DNA of 5,589 nt from JAWWBN01 sp033720955 (GTDB taxonomy: Bacteria > Acidobacteriota > Thermoanaerobaculia > Multivoradales > JAHEKO01): positions 1 through 5,589 of the forward strand of contig JAWWBN010000247.1 of NCBI GenBank assembly GCA_033720955.1, given 5' to 3'. The notes beneath the pieces were generated by a model, which saw only the letters and a program-made list of their open reading frames with translations, was not told the origin of the DNA and did not search any database. This document shows, one piece after another, positions 1 to 4,963 of the stretch (position 1 is the stretch's first letter; each line of letters opens with the position of its first letter). The position numbers were made by a program, and so were the translations under genes.

Positions 1-60
1 GAGGCACAGCAGCTCCAGCGTGCCCTTGAACAGGGGGATGGCTTCCCGTTCGCTCTTCAC
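1..60 (-). CDS. PadR-family transcriptional regulator, N-terminal fragment (partial at left edge)
   Basis: Only the first 20 codons are in the window, read from a GTG at 60-58 toward base 1. They translate as VKSEREAIPLFKGTLELLCL. The pattern 'I-P-L-x-K-G-T-L-x-L-L-x-L' is the usual beginning of PadR-family winged-helix repressors. In Acidobacteriota such regulators often sit beside MacB/FtsX-like ABC permease genes (established association; no permease is visible here). The start is well fixed: an in-frame TAG lies directly before the GTG, and a GGGGAG ribosome site lies 9 nt upstream (75-70). The gene is divergent from the propeller gene at 229. The assignment rests on a short N-terminus only, so the exact subfamily and target are unknown. 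Confidence 0.72.
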   Translation of the reverse strand, partial: MKSEREAIPLFKGTLELLCL

Positions 61-86
61 CTAATGACGCTCCCCGTGAGTGCTAA

Positions 87-92
87 GGTATA
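87..92 (-). promoter_or_regulatory. Candidate -10 box for the PadR gene
   Basis: On the minus strand this reads TATACC, four of six matches to TATAAT. It would place the transcript start near 80, giving a leader of about 20 nt that includes the GGGGAG ribosome site. There is no recognisable -35 box. It lies inside GGTA-N9-TACC (87-103), a small inverted repeat that could be an operator. Weak evidence. Confidence 0.25.
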
Positions 93-214
93 CGGAGTCT
101 ACCGCCGACCCGTCGCCGCCGGCAACCCCGCCGCCTTTTCTTTCCGCCAAGGCCACCCCTCTGCCGACGGAGTGGAGCGACGGTCCCCCGGCCCGTCGGG
201 CGCCTCCGGAGTCG

Positions 215-220
215 TATACT
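215..220 (+). promoter_or_regulatory. Candidate -10 box for the propeller gene, possibly leaderless
   Basis: TATACT matches five of six bases of the -10 consensus and ends 8 nt before the ATG at 229. Transcription would then start at or within a base or two of the start codon, so the mRNA could be leaderless. The only ribosome-site-like sequence, GGCGGA at 221-226, is too close to the ATG to be a normal Shine-Dalgarno. No -35 box is evident. The rest of 61-228 shows no gene on either strand. Confidence 0.35.
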
Positions 221-228
221 GGCGGACG

Positions 229-1158
229 ATGCGGAGCCTCGCCGGGGGTCTCGCCCTCCTCCTGCTCCCGGTCGCCGCCCCCGCCGCGCCGGCGGCGGAG
301 TGCGAGCGCGGCTGGACCTTTCCGGTGCCCTTCTTCCAGTCGGTGGCCTGGTCGCCGGACGGGTCGCGGTTGGCCTTCGCGGCGGTGACGGAGAGCTGGG
401 AGGAGGGGTACGCGCTCTTTCTGGTGGATCGCGACGGCACCAACCTCAGGCGGCTGCCCACCGGGCCGGCGCTCTACCCGGTCTTCTCGCCCGACGGCTC
501 GCGTCTCGCCTACATGAGCCGGGGCGAGAACCGCGACCTCCATCTGCTCGACCTCGCGACCGGAGAGATCTCCCGGCTCACCCACCACCCGGCGAGCGAC
601 GGGTATCCCTCCTTCTCCCCCGACGGCTCGCAGATCGTCTTTCACTCCGACCGCGACGGCGACTACGAGATCTACGTGATGGACCTCGCAGCCGGCTCGA
701 CGCCCCGGCGGCTCACCGACCACCCGGCCGACGACTACAACCCGGTCTGGTCCCCCGCCGGTGGGCAGATCGTCTTCGAGTCGGACCGGGACGAGGTGGA
801 GGGGGACGAGATCTATCTGGTGGACGCGGACGGCACGGCTCTCCGGCAGGTGGGAGTCGGCGTCTTCCCCACCTGGTCTCCGGACGGCTCGCGGCTGCTG
901 GTCGCCGCCGACGGTCTCGAGTGGCGGGCCGTGGACGGATCGGGCGGCGGCCGGCTCCTGGAGGACGCCGTCTACGGCGCCTGGTCTCCGGACGGGAGGA
1001 GCGTCGCCGCCGCCGCGGTGGAGCTCGACGAGGAGTGCGTGGACCACCACTCGCTGGTGCTGCTCGACGCCCGCGACGGCGCCCGGCTGGGGCGGCTCTA
1101 CCCCGGCCCGGCGGCGCCGGGTGGGGGAGAACCTCCACCCCCCGCCGAGCGTAGATAG
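229..1158 (+). CDS. Secreted PD40/TolB-like six-bladed beta-propeller protein
   Basis: 309 residues. An N-terminal Sec signal peptide (about residues 1-22: MRS, a Leu/Ala-rich core, then Ala-Pro repeats) targets it to the periplasm or outside. The body consists of PD40 / WD40-like repeats of the type seen in TolB and in dipeptidyl-peptidase propellers. The hallmark [WF]-S-P-D-G begins at residues 41, 86, 129, 174 (WSPAG), 216 and 252. Blades 3 and 4 also carry S-D-R-D followed by E-I-Y (residues 140-149 and 185-196). Six repeats predict a complete propeller. No peptidase or other catalytic domain is attached, so a scaffold or binding role is most likely; the partner is unknown. The only two cysteines, C25 and C270, lie near the two ends. 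The reading frame is open back to 64, but the ATG at 229 is chosen because the signal peptide begins there. The protein ends in a Pro/Gly-rich tail. Confidence 0.88.
   Translation: MRSLAGGLALLLLPVAAPAAPAAECERGWTFPVPFFQSVAWSPDGSRLAFAAVTESWEEGYALFLVDRDGTNLRRLPTGPALYPVFSPDGSRLAYMSRGENRDLHLLDLATGEISRLTHHPASDGYPSFSPDGSQIVFHSDRDGDYEIYVMDLAAGSTPRRLTDHPADDYNPVWSPAGGQIVFESDRDEVEGDEIYLVDADGTALRQVGVGVFPTWSPDGSRLLVAADGLEWRAVDGSGGGRLLEDAVYGAWSPDGRSVAAAAVELDEECVDHHSLVLLDARDGARLGRLYPGPAAPGGGEPPPPAERR
1119..1140 (+). other. Nine-base-pair hairpin at the 3' end of the propeller gene
   Basis: GGGTGGGGG pairs with CCTCCACCC (eight Watson-Crick pairs and one G-T pair) around an AGAA loop, 18 nt before the end of the coding region. 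There is no following T-run, so it is not a canonical intrinsic terminator. It could stabilise or attenuate the transcript ahead of the gene at 1200. It encodes the Gly/Pro-rich tail, so composition alone may explain it. Confidence 0.35.
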
Positions 1159-1186
1159 GGGCGATGCCACCGTCCTTCTGTCCCCG

Positions 1187-1192
1187 GGGGAG
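1187..1192 (+). promoter_or_regulatory. Ribosome binding site deciding the start at 1200
   Basis: GGGGAG lies 7 nt before the ATG at 1200. The same frame also has an ATG at 1164, but that would add 12 residues in front of a well-formed signal peptide and has no comparable ribosome site, so 1200 is preferred. Confidence 0.6.
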
Positions 1193-1199
1193 ACGCACC

Positions 1200-1583
1200 A
1201 TGCCCACGAGATTCTTCGGCGCCCTGCTCCTCGCCCTTCTGGCGACGTCCGCGACCGCCGGCGACGCCACCACCCTGCACGGCAGCTTCCGCTCGGGCTA
1301 CCAGGACCGACCCGAGCGGCTGCGGGCGGTGTTCACGCCGACCGGCGAGGCGGAGTGGTCGGTGGTCTTCTACTTCCGCTTCGGCGGCGCCGATCACACC
1401 TACGAGGGGGTGGCCGCCGGCAGCCTGACGGACGGCGAGCTCTCCGGCCGGGCGAGGAACGAGAACGGATCGCGTCTCTTCACCTTCCGCGGCCCGGTGG
1501 CGGAGGGGGAGTTCCGCGGCACCCACTTCGAGGTGATCCGCGGCGAGGAGCGCAAGACGGGGACGCTGCACCTGGCCGGCTAG
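1200..1583 (+). CDS. Small secreted beta-rich protein of unknown family
   Basis: 127 residues. Residues 1-20 (MPTRFFGALLLALLATSATA) form a clear Sec signal peptide with an A-T-A cleavage site before G21. The mature part of about 107 residues has no cysteine. It alternates hydrophobic and polar residues as in an antiparallel beta sheet or small barrel, with repeated 'G-x-L-x-G-x-x' and 'F-x-G-x-x' turns (for example T-D-G-E-L-S-G-R and F-R-G-P-V-A-E-G-E-F-R-G-T-H). I do not recognise a named family; small secreted or periplasmic proteins of this style are common among uncharacterised proteins of Acidobacteriota and Planctomycetota. It lies 41 nt after the propeller gene on the same strand and is probably cotranscribed. 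Its stop codon overlaps the stop of the convergent DoxX gene in a shared CTAG at 1580-1583. Confidence 0.78.
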   Translation: MPTRFFGALLLALLATSATAGDATTLHGSFRSGYQDRPERLRAVFTPTGEAEWSVVFYFRFGGADHTYEGVAAGSLTDGELSGRARNENGSRLFTFRGPVAEGEFRGTHFEVIRGEERKTGTLHLAG

Positions 1584-1954
1584 CGGCCCAGCCGCGGCAG
1601 CTCGCCGCGGTGCATCGTCACGAGAGCGGCGCTGGCCAGGAAGACCGTCACCGCCAGGCCGAAGAGCAGACCGCCGTCGCCCTGCACCTCGATCCCCAGC
1701 ACGGCGAGATGGCTGCCGATGGCCCCGGCCATGATGCCCAGGGCGAGCAGCGCGCCCCAGGCCCGGGTGTGGGGCAGCAGCACCAGGACCGAGGCCGCCA
1801 GCTCGGCCAGCCCGCTGGCCCAGCGGCCCCACGGCTCCGCGCCCAGCGTCTCGAAGATGTGGACCGACTCGGGCGCGCCGCTGAACTTGAAGAAGAGGGT
1901 CTGGAGGAGCACGGCGGCGATTCCGATGCGGAGGACCCAGCTCGCGATGGTCAT
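1580..1954 (-). CDS. DoxX-family integral membrane protein
   Basis: 124 residues with four predicted membrane helices (about 5-22, 46-61, 66-86 and 94-113), the usual size and topology of the DoxX family (PF07681 or the related DoxX-like family). Recognisable features are L-F-F-K-F-S-G-A-P-E-S at 20-30, P-W-G-R at 41-44, E51 in helix 2, S-H-L at 81-83 and a Q-G-D-G-G-L-L-F-G-L stretch at 91-100. The family includes subunits linked to thiosulfate:quinone oxidoreductase, but most free-standing members such as this have no proven reaction; a redox or membrane-stress role is the usual suggestion. The ATG at 1954 is supported by AAAGGAG (1970-1964), 9 nt upstream. The gene is divergent from the PqqD operon and convergent with the small secreted gene, whose stop it overlaps. 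I see no direct functional tie to either neighbour. Confidence 0.9.
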   Translation of the reverse strand: MTIASWVLRIGIAAVLLQTLFFKFSGAPESVHIFETLGAEPWGRWASGLAELAASVLVLLPHTRAWGALLALGIMAGAIGSHLAVLGIEVQGDGGLLFGLAVTVFLASAALVTMHRGELPRLGR

Positions 1955-1963
1955 CGTCTTCTT

Positions 1964-1970
1964 CTCCTTT
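1964..1970 (-). promoter_or_regulatory. Shine-Dalgarno site of the DoxX gene
   Basis: AAAGGAG on the minus strand, 9 nt before the ATG at 1954-1952. It is the strongest ribosome site in the left half of the window. It fixes the start within a frame that stays open far upstream. Confidence 0.7.
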
Positions 1971-1977
1971 GGCGAGG

Positions 1978-1983
1978 ATTCTA
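1978..1983 (-). promoter_or_regulatory. Candidate -10 box of the DoxX gene
   Basis: Minus-strand TAGAAT, five of six matches to TATAAT, would start transcription near 1971, immediately before the ribosome site. The GC-rich stretch upstream contains no recognisable -35 box. It faces away from the TATAAT at 2011-2016, so the two promoters would share the 27-bp spacer 1984-2010. Confidence 0.4.
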
Positions 1984-2010
1984 GGTCGGCCGGCGCCCGC
2001 GCGCGCTCCG

Positions 2011-2016
2011 TATAAT
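2011..2016 (+). promoter_or_regulatory. Candidate -10 box of the PqqD / kinase / nucleotidyltransferase operon
   Basis: A perfect TATAAT in an otherwise very GC-rich intergenic region, 31 nt before the ATG at 2048, predicts a transcript start near 2023 and a leader of about 25 nt. No -35 match is found at 16-18 nt spacing, which suggests an activator or a lineage-specific promoter. The preceding CTCCG together with TATA also occurs on the minus strand upstream of the PadR gene (98-90). Confidence 0.5.
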
Positions 2017-2047
2017 CCTCCCGATCCGAGATCGACGAGCTCCCGCG

Positions 2048-2323
2048 ATGTCCGAAACGGTCCGCTACGTCCGCGCGCCGGCCGCCCGGCTCAAAGAGGT
2101 GGGCGGCACGTCGGCGGTGTACCTGCGCGACGACCGCGCGCTGCACGTGCTCAACCCCAGCGCCCGGCTCGTCTTCGACTGTCTCGAGCGGCCTACTTCG
2201 TTGGCGGCGCTCGCCCTGCGTCTGAGCGAGCTGACCGGCGTCGAGCGCGGCGTCGTGGAGCGCGATCTGCTCGAGGTGCTGCCCGACTTCGTGCGGCGCG
2301 GGCTCGTCGAGCGGCTCGGGTGA
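2048..2323 (+). CDS. Free-standing PqqD-family protein (RiPP recognition element type)
   Basis: 91 residues, the usual size of single-domain PqqD proteins (PF05402). The diagnostic stretch is residues 33-46, H-V-L-N-P-S-A-R-L-V-F-D-C-L, preceded by a beta-hairpin segment (V18-L26) and followed by helices at about 50-62 and 66-85 of a winged helix-turn-helix. In PQQ, lasso-peptide and radical-SAM peptide pathways such domains bind the leader of a substrate peptide and present it to modifying enzymes. PQQ biosynthesis itself is unlikely because no pqqA, B, C or E is present. It heads a three-gene operon; its TGA overlaps the GTG of the kinase-like gene (GTGA at 2320-2323). The group resembles the uncharacterised 'HPr-rel-A' type cassettes of a PqqD-like chaperone with an HprK-related kinase; subfamily membership would need an HMM search. 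The ribosome site is weak. Confidence 0.85.
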   Translation: MSETVRYVRAPAARLKEVGGTSAVYLRDDRALHVLNPSARLVFDCLERPTSLAALALRLSELTGVERGVVERDLLEVLPDFVRRGLVERLG

Positions 2324-3138
2324 CCCGGGCCGTCCTCTCCTTTCCGACGGCGGCCATCTCGCTGGTGGCGCCGCCGGAGGTGCTCGCCGAGGTGGAGGCC
2401 CTCTATCCGGGAGCCCCGACGAAACGGCGGTTCCCGGCCGAGGAGTCGACCCTGTCGGTGACGGCCGGCGAGGGGCGCTACCGGCTGGAGACGACCCCGG
2501 GCCCGCCGCGGCGGTTCCGGACGGCCGCCGACGCCGCCCTGGCCCTGGCGCTCGAGATCGAGCGCCTGGTTCTCGCCCGCCGGGGCGACCGCCCGGCGCT
2601 GCACGCCGGGGGCGTCGAGGTGGACGGCGGGGCCTGGCTTCTGGCGGGCCGGGCGGAGAGCGGCAAGACGAGCACCACCTTTCAGCTCGCCGAGCTGGGC
2701 TGCCCGCTTCTCTGCGAGGAGATCGCGATCCTCGACCCGGAGAACCGGGTGCTGCCCTTCCCGCAGGCCCTGCGGCTGGAGCCGGACTTCGTGGAAGAGG
2801 CGCGGCGGGATGGGCCGCCGCGCGGCGAGCTGACCGCCGGCCCCGATCGTCTCCTACGGTACCGGCCGCCGAGGCGGGCGCGGGCGCCGCGGCCCCTGAC
2901 CGCGCTGCTGCTGCCCCGCTACCGGCCGTCGGAGCCGCCCCGTCTCGCCCGCCGGGAGCCCGCGGAGTCGATCCTGGAGCTTCTGGGCCACTGCTTCGAG
3001 CCGCTGGCGGACGAGGAGCCGCTCTTCGACCGGATCCTGACGCTGGCCCACTCGACGCCGATCCACGAACTCGTCTACCCGGACGCGGGCTCGGCGCGGC
3101 GGCTGCTGCTCGAGCTCCTGGACCGGGGCCCGGAATGA
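2320..3138 (+). CDS. HPr kinase-like P-loop protein (HprK-related)
   Basis: 272 residues. The Walker A is G-R-A-E-S-G-K-T at 110-117, embedded in the HprK-type context L-H-A-G-G-V-x-V-D-G-x-x-x-L-L-A (94-109). It is followed by C-P-L-L-C-E-E-I-A-I-L-D-P at 128-140, where HPr kinases and relatives usually have an acidic pair (often D-D), and then by the V-L-P-F-P segment. The region before about residue 85 is a divergent N-terminal domain. True HprK phosphorylates a serine of HPr in sugar control; relatives in lasso clusters (for example paeninodin) phosphorylate the peptide instead. The context favours a peptide or protein substrate tied to the PqqD-like protein, not HPr. The GTG at 2320 is chosen because it overlaps the pqqD-like stop by 4 nt, suggesting coupled translation; an in-frame GTG at 2365 is an alternative. 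The end overlaps the next start as ATGA (3135-3138). Confidence 0.82.
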   Translation: MTRAVLSFPTAAISLVAPPEVLAEVEALYPGAPTKRRFPAEESTLSVTAGEGRYRLETTPGPPRRFRTAADAALALALEIERLVLARRGDRPALHAGGVEVDGGAWLLAGRAESGKTSTTFQLAELGCPLLCEEIAILDPENRVLPFPQALRLEPDFVEEARRDGPPRGELTAGPDRLLRYRPPRRARAPRPLTALLLPRYRPSEPPRLARREPAESILELLGHCFEPLADEEPLFDRILTLAHSTPIHELVYPDAGSARRLLLELLDRGPE

Positions 3139-4292
3139 CCGACGCCGCGCGCGACGCCACCCTCTGGCTGGTCGCCGCCTGCCGCTCGTGGCTGGGCGGG
3201 CCGAAGCCCGGGCCGCCGCCGGCGGAGGTGGGGCGGATGGCCTTTCTGCACCAGCTCGGACCGGTGCTCCACGACGCGGCGCGACGGGGAAGACTGGACC
3301 TCGAAGGCGCGCCCGAGCGGGTCCGGCGCCAGTGGCGTGAGACCCTCTTCCGGAACTACATCTTCAACGCCGAGCTCCTCGCGGTGGGGTCGGCCCTCGT
3401 CCGGGAGGCGCGGGATGCGGGCGTCCCGCTGGCCGTCTTCAAAGGTCCGGTGACCGCGGCCCGCTCCTACGGCGCGCTCGAGCTACGGATCATGGCCGAC
3501 CTGGACCTGCTCTGTCGGGAGGACGACCTCGGGACCGTCGCCGGGCTGGCGGTCGGTCACGGCTTCCGGCCGGCGCCGCAGACCGGCGACTACCACCTGG
3601 GCTTCGCGCATCCCGACCTGGGAGCGGGCCTGGAGCTGCACTTCGAGCTCTACGACCGGCTGGCCGGAGGGCCGGCGCTGCTGGAGGAGATCCTCGGCCG
3701 GCCCGACGCCGTGGAGATCGACGGCGTGGCCCTGCCGGCTCCCCCGGTCGAGATCGCCCTGACCCTCGACCTGGCTCACCTGGTGCACCACGACTACCGG
3801 CTGCCCCTGCGCTCGCTGCTGGACCTGGCGGCGGGCCTGGCCTCGACCGCGGCTCCGGCGGATCCCGTCCGCCTGGCGGCCGCCGTCCGCCGCGGCGGTC
3901 TCGAGGGGGAGCTGTCGCGGCTGCTGGCCCTCTTCGCGGAGACCCTCGCCTGGCCTCTGCCGCCGCCCATCGCGCGCCTCGCCGCCCCATCCGGCGACCT
4001 CGCCGGCTTCGCCGGCCCCCTGCTCGACCGCCTGGCGTCGCCCGGGGCGCCCGAGCGCCGGCCGCTGCTGGGTGGGCCCCACTCCAAGGGCAGCGCCGCC
4101 GCCACCGGGCGCTACCTGCTGCGGCGGCTCTTCCCGCCGCTGCGCCGGCTGCAGGCGCTCTACGGCACCCGCACCGCCGCCGGCGCCCTGCGTCACCTCC
4201 CGGGGCACGTCGCCAGGACCCTGCGCCGGGGCCTGGACCGGTGGCGGTCGGGCGGGCTGGGCTCGGGCCCGCTGCGTCGCGGTGGCCGCTAG
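3135..4292 (+). CDS. Nucleotidyltransferase-fold protein (PF14907 / NTP_transf_5 type)
   Basis: 385 residues, typical for this uncharacterised nucleotidyltransferase family. The signature is F-K-G at 102-104, then R-I-M-A-D-L-D-L-L at 118-126, with D122 and D124 as the likely metal-binding D-x-D pair; E-L-H-F-E-L at 167-172 is the third conserved strand. After it come helical segments such as L-D-L-A-H-L-V-H-H (208-216), also typical, and an Arg-rich C-terminus (about 335-385) that may bind membrane or nucleic acid. Family members occur beside HprK-like kinases and PqqD-like proteins, including lasso clusters such as pseudomycoidin, where they act on the peptide. It probably transfers a nucleotide or sugar-like group to the same substrate as the kinase-like partner; this is inference. 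Its start overlaps the kinase-like stop (ATGA), and its TAG overlaps the stop of the convergent Tat-like gene in CTAG at 4289-4292. Confidence 0.83.
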   Translation: MTDAARDATLWLVAACRSWLGGPKPGPPPAEVGRMAFLHQLGPVLHDAARRGRLDLEGAPERVRRQWRETLFRNYIFNAELLAVGSALVREARDAGVPLAVFKGPVTAARSYGALELRIMADLDLLCREDDLGTVAGLAVGHGFRPAPQTGDYHLGFAHPDLGAGLELHFELYDRLAGGPALLEEILGRPDAVEIDGVALPAPPVEIALTLDLAHLVHHDYRLPLRSLLDLAAGLASTAAPADPVRLAAAVRRGGLEGELSRLLALFAETLAWPLPPPIARLAAPSGDLAGFAGPLLDRLASPGAPERRPLLGGPHSKGSAAATGRYLLRRLFPPLRRLQALYGTRTAAGALRHLPGHVARTLRRGLDRWRSGGLGSGPLRRGGR

Positions 4293-4918
4293 GAGGAGCC
4301 GCCCTCGGCCGGAGCGTCCGACTCGGGGGCGTCGTCGCCGCTGGGCTCCAGGCAGCCGATCTCCTTGTCGGCCGTGAGCTGGATCGTGTACTGGCCGACG
4401 AGCTCGTTGGGCGGACTGCGCTCGTCCTCGACCGCCAGGGTGTAGCACTCGGGGAAGAACGGCCCGACCCCCAGGGTCACGGTGACGCTCTCCGCCACGC
4501 CCGGGCCGGCCTGGTTGAAGCCAAGGGGGTTGCCCGGGCCCTGCAGCAGGTTGTCGATGCCCGCGGCGCTGCCCATGGCCGGCACGTCGGCGCAGCGGTA
4601 GAGGAAGAGCTCGACGTCGAGATTGGCGTCCGGGGTGACGGTGATGGTCACCTGGGTGTTCGGGCTGTAGACCAGGAAGTCCCAGCGATCCTGGCCAGTG
4701 TCCTCGGCGTCCCCCGGGCTGCCGGCGCCGAGCTGGCCCTGGGCCGACTGCTGCAGCGCGAAGGTCGGCACCGCGTAGGCGCTGCGCACGCCGAAGAAGC
4801 TCTTGATCTCCGGCCTGCTCCAAGGCAGGTGCCCCGCGGCGAGACCGCCCGCTGCGACCGCCGAAGCCTTCAACAGCTTTCTGCGCGCCTCGCTTCGGGG
4901 CCGATCTTCTGCCGCCAT
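4289..4918 (-). CDS. Tat-like exported protein with beta-sandwich (PPC-like) domain; candidate substrate of the neighbouring operon
   Basis: 209 residues. The N-terminus carries A-R-R-K-L-L-K (11-17), a twin-arginine motif lacking the usual Phe, and an Ala/Gly-rich hydrophobic stretch (18-31). An unusually long segment P-W-S-R-P-E-I-K-S-F-F-G-V-R-S-A-Y-A (32-49) ends in an A-Y-A cleavage-like site. Residues about 77-183 read as a beta sandwich, with D-R-W-D-F-L-V-Y, T-I-T-V-T, L-D-V-E-L-F-L-Y and Y-T-I-Q-L-T, reminiscent of bacterial pre-peptidase C-terminal (PPC) domains. There are three cysteines (109, 158, 189) and an acidic tail. The frame is open to 5050, but the ATG at 4918 is preferred: GGGAGGT lies 5 nt upstream and a promoter box lies inside the longer version. 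No enzyme motif is seen. It converges on the PqqD-like operon; the link to it is inferred from position and the W33-G43 motif. Confidence 0.78.
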   Translation of the reverse strand: MAAEDRPRSEARRKLLKASAVAAGGLAAGHLPWSRPEIKSFFGVRSAYAVPTFALQQSAQGQLGAGSPGDAEDTGQDRWDFLVYSPNTQVTITVTPDANLDVELFLYRCADVPAMGSAAGIDNLLQGPGNPLGFNQAGPGVAESVTVTLGVGPFFPECYTLAVEDERSPPNELVGQYTIQLTADKEIGCLEPSGDDAPESDAPAEGGSS

Positions 4919-4922
4919 CCGG

Positions 4923-4929
4923 ACCTCCC
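4923..4929 (-). promoter_or_regulatory. Shine-Dalgarno site of the Tat-like gene
   Basis: Minus-strand GGGAGGT; the GGAGG core lies 5 nt before the ATG at 4918. This near-perfect site decides for the 209-residue protein over the longer open frame beginning at 5050. Confidence 0.75.
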
Positions 4930-4954
4930 GTGGTTTGCCGTCGGGGTGGGAGTG

Positions 4955-4963
4955 AATATACCA
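4955..4963 (-). promoter_or_regulatory. Extended -10 promoter of the Tat-like gene
   Basis: The minus strand reads TGG-TATATT: an extended TGn element joined to a five-of-six -10 box. Extended -10 promoters need no -35 box, and none is seen here. The predicted start is near 4948, giving a leader of about 30 nt containing the GGGAGGT site. The remaining upstream stretch, 4964-5063, shows no gene and only a CCACGTGG palindrome at 5047-5054. Confidence 0.5.

Noticed and set aside
64..228. N-terminal extension of the propeller gene from the ATG at 64
   Set aside because: The added 55 residues are unlike a protein domain and would bury the signal peptide that begins at 229.
292..303. Lipoprotein signal at C25 of the propeller protein
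   Set aside because: The residues before the cysteine are P-A-A-E, not the L-[AS]-[GA]-C lipobox; the -1 Glu is incompatible with lipoprotein processing.
61..1170. Minus-strand 369-codon open frame opposite the propeller gene
   Set aside because: It is the antisense shadow of the PD40 repeats and ends at the TAG immediately before the PadR start codon.
1969..2319. Extension of the kinase-like gene upstream through the PqqD-like gene
   Set aside because: The frame is open but gives Arg/Ala-rich shadow sequence. The PqqD-like gene occupies this stretch in another frame and the GTG at 2320 gives a normal 4-nt overlap.
2048..2323. True PQQ biosynthesis gene pqqD
   Set aside because: No pqqA precursor or pqqB, C or E lies nearby, and the partners are a kinase-like protein and a nucleotidyltransferase.
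1580..3160. Long minus-strand open frame (526 codons) running antisense to the PqqD-like and kinase-like genes
   Set aside because: Only its last 124 codons (1954-1580) are a real DoxX gene with its own ribosome site. The rest is Arg/Pro/Ser/Ala-rich antisense translation typical of GC-rich DNA.
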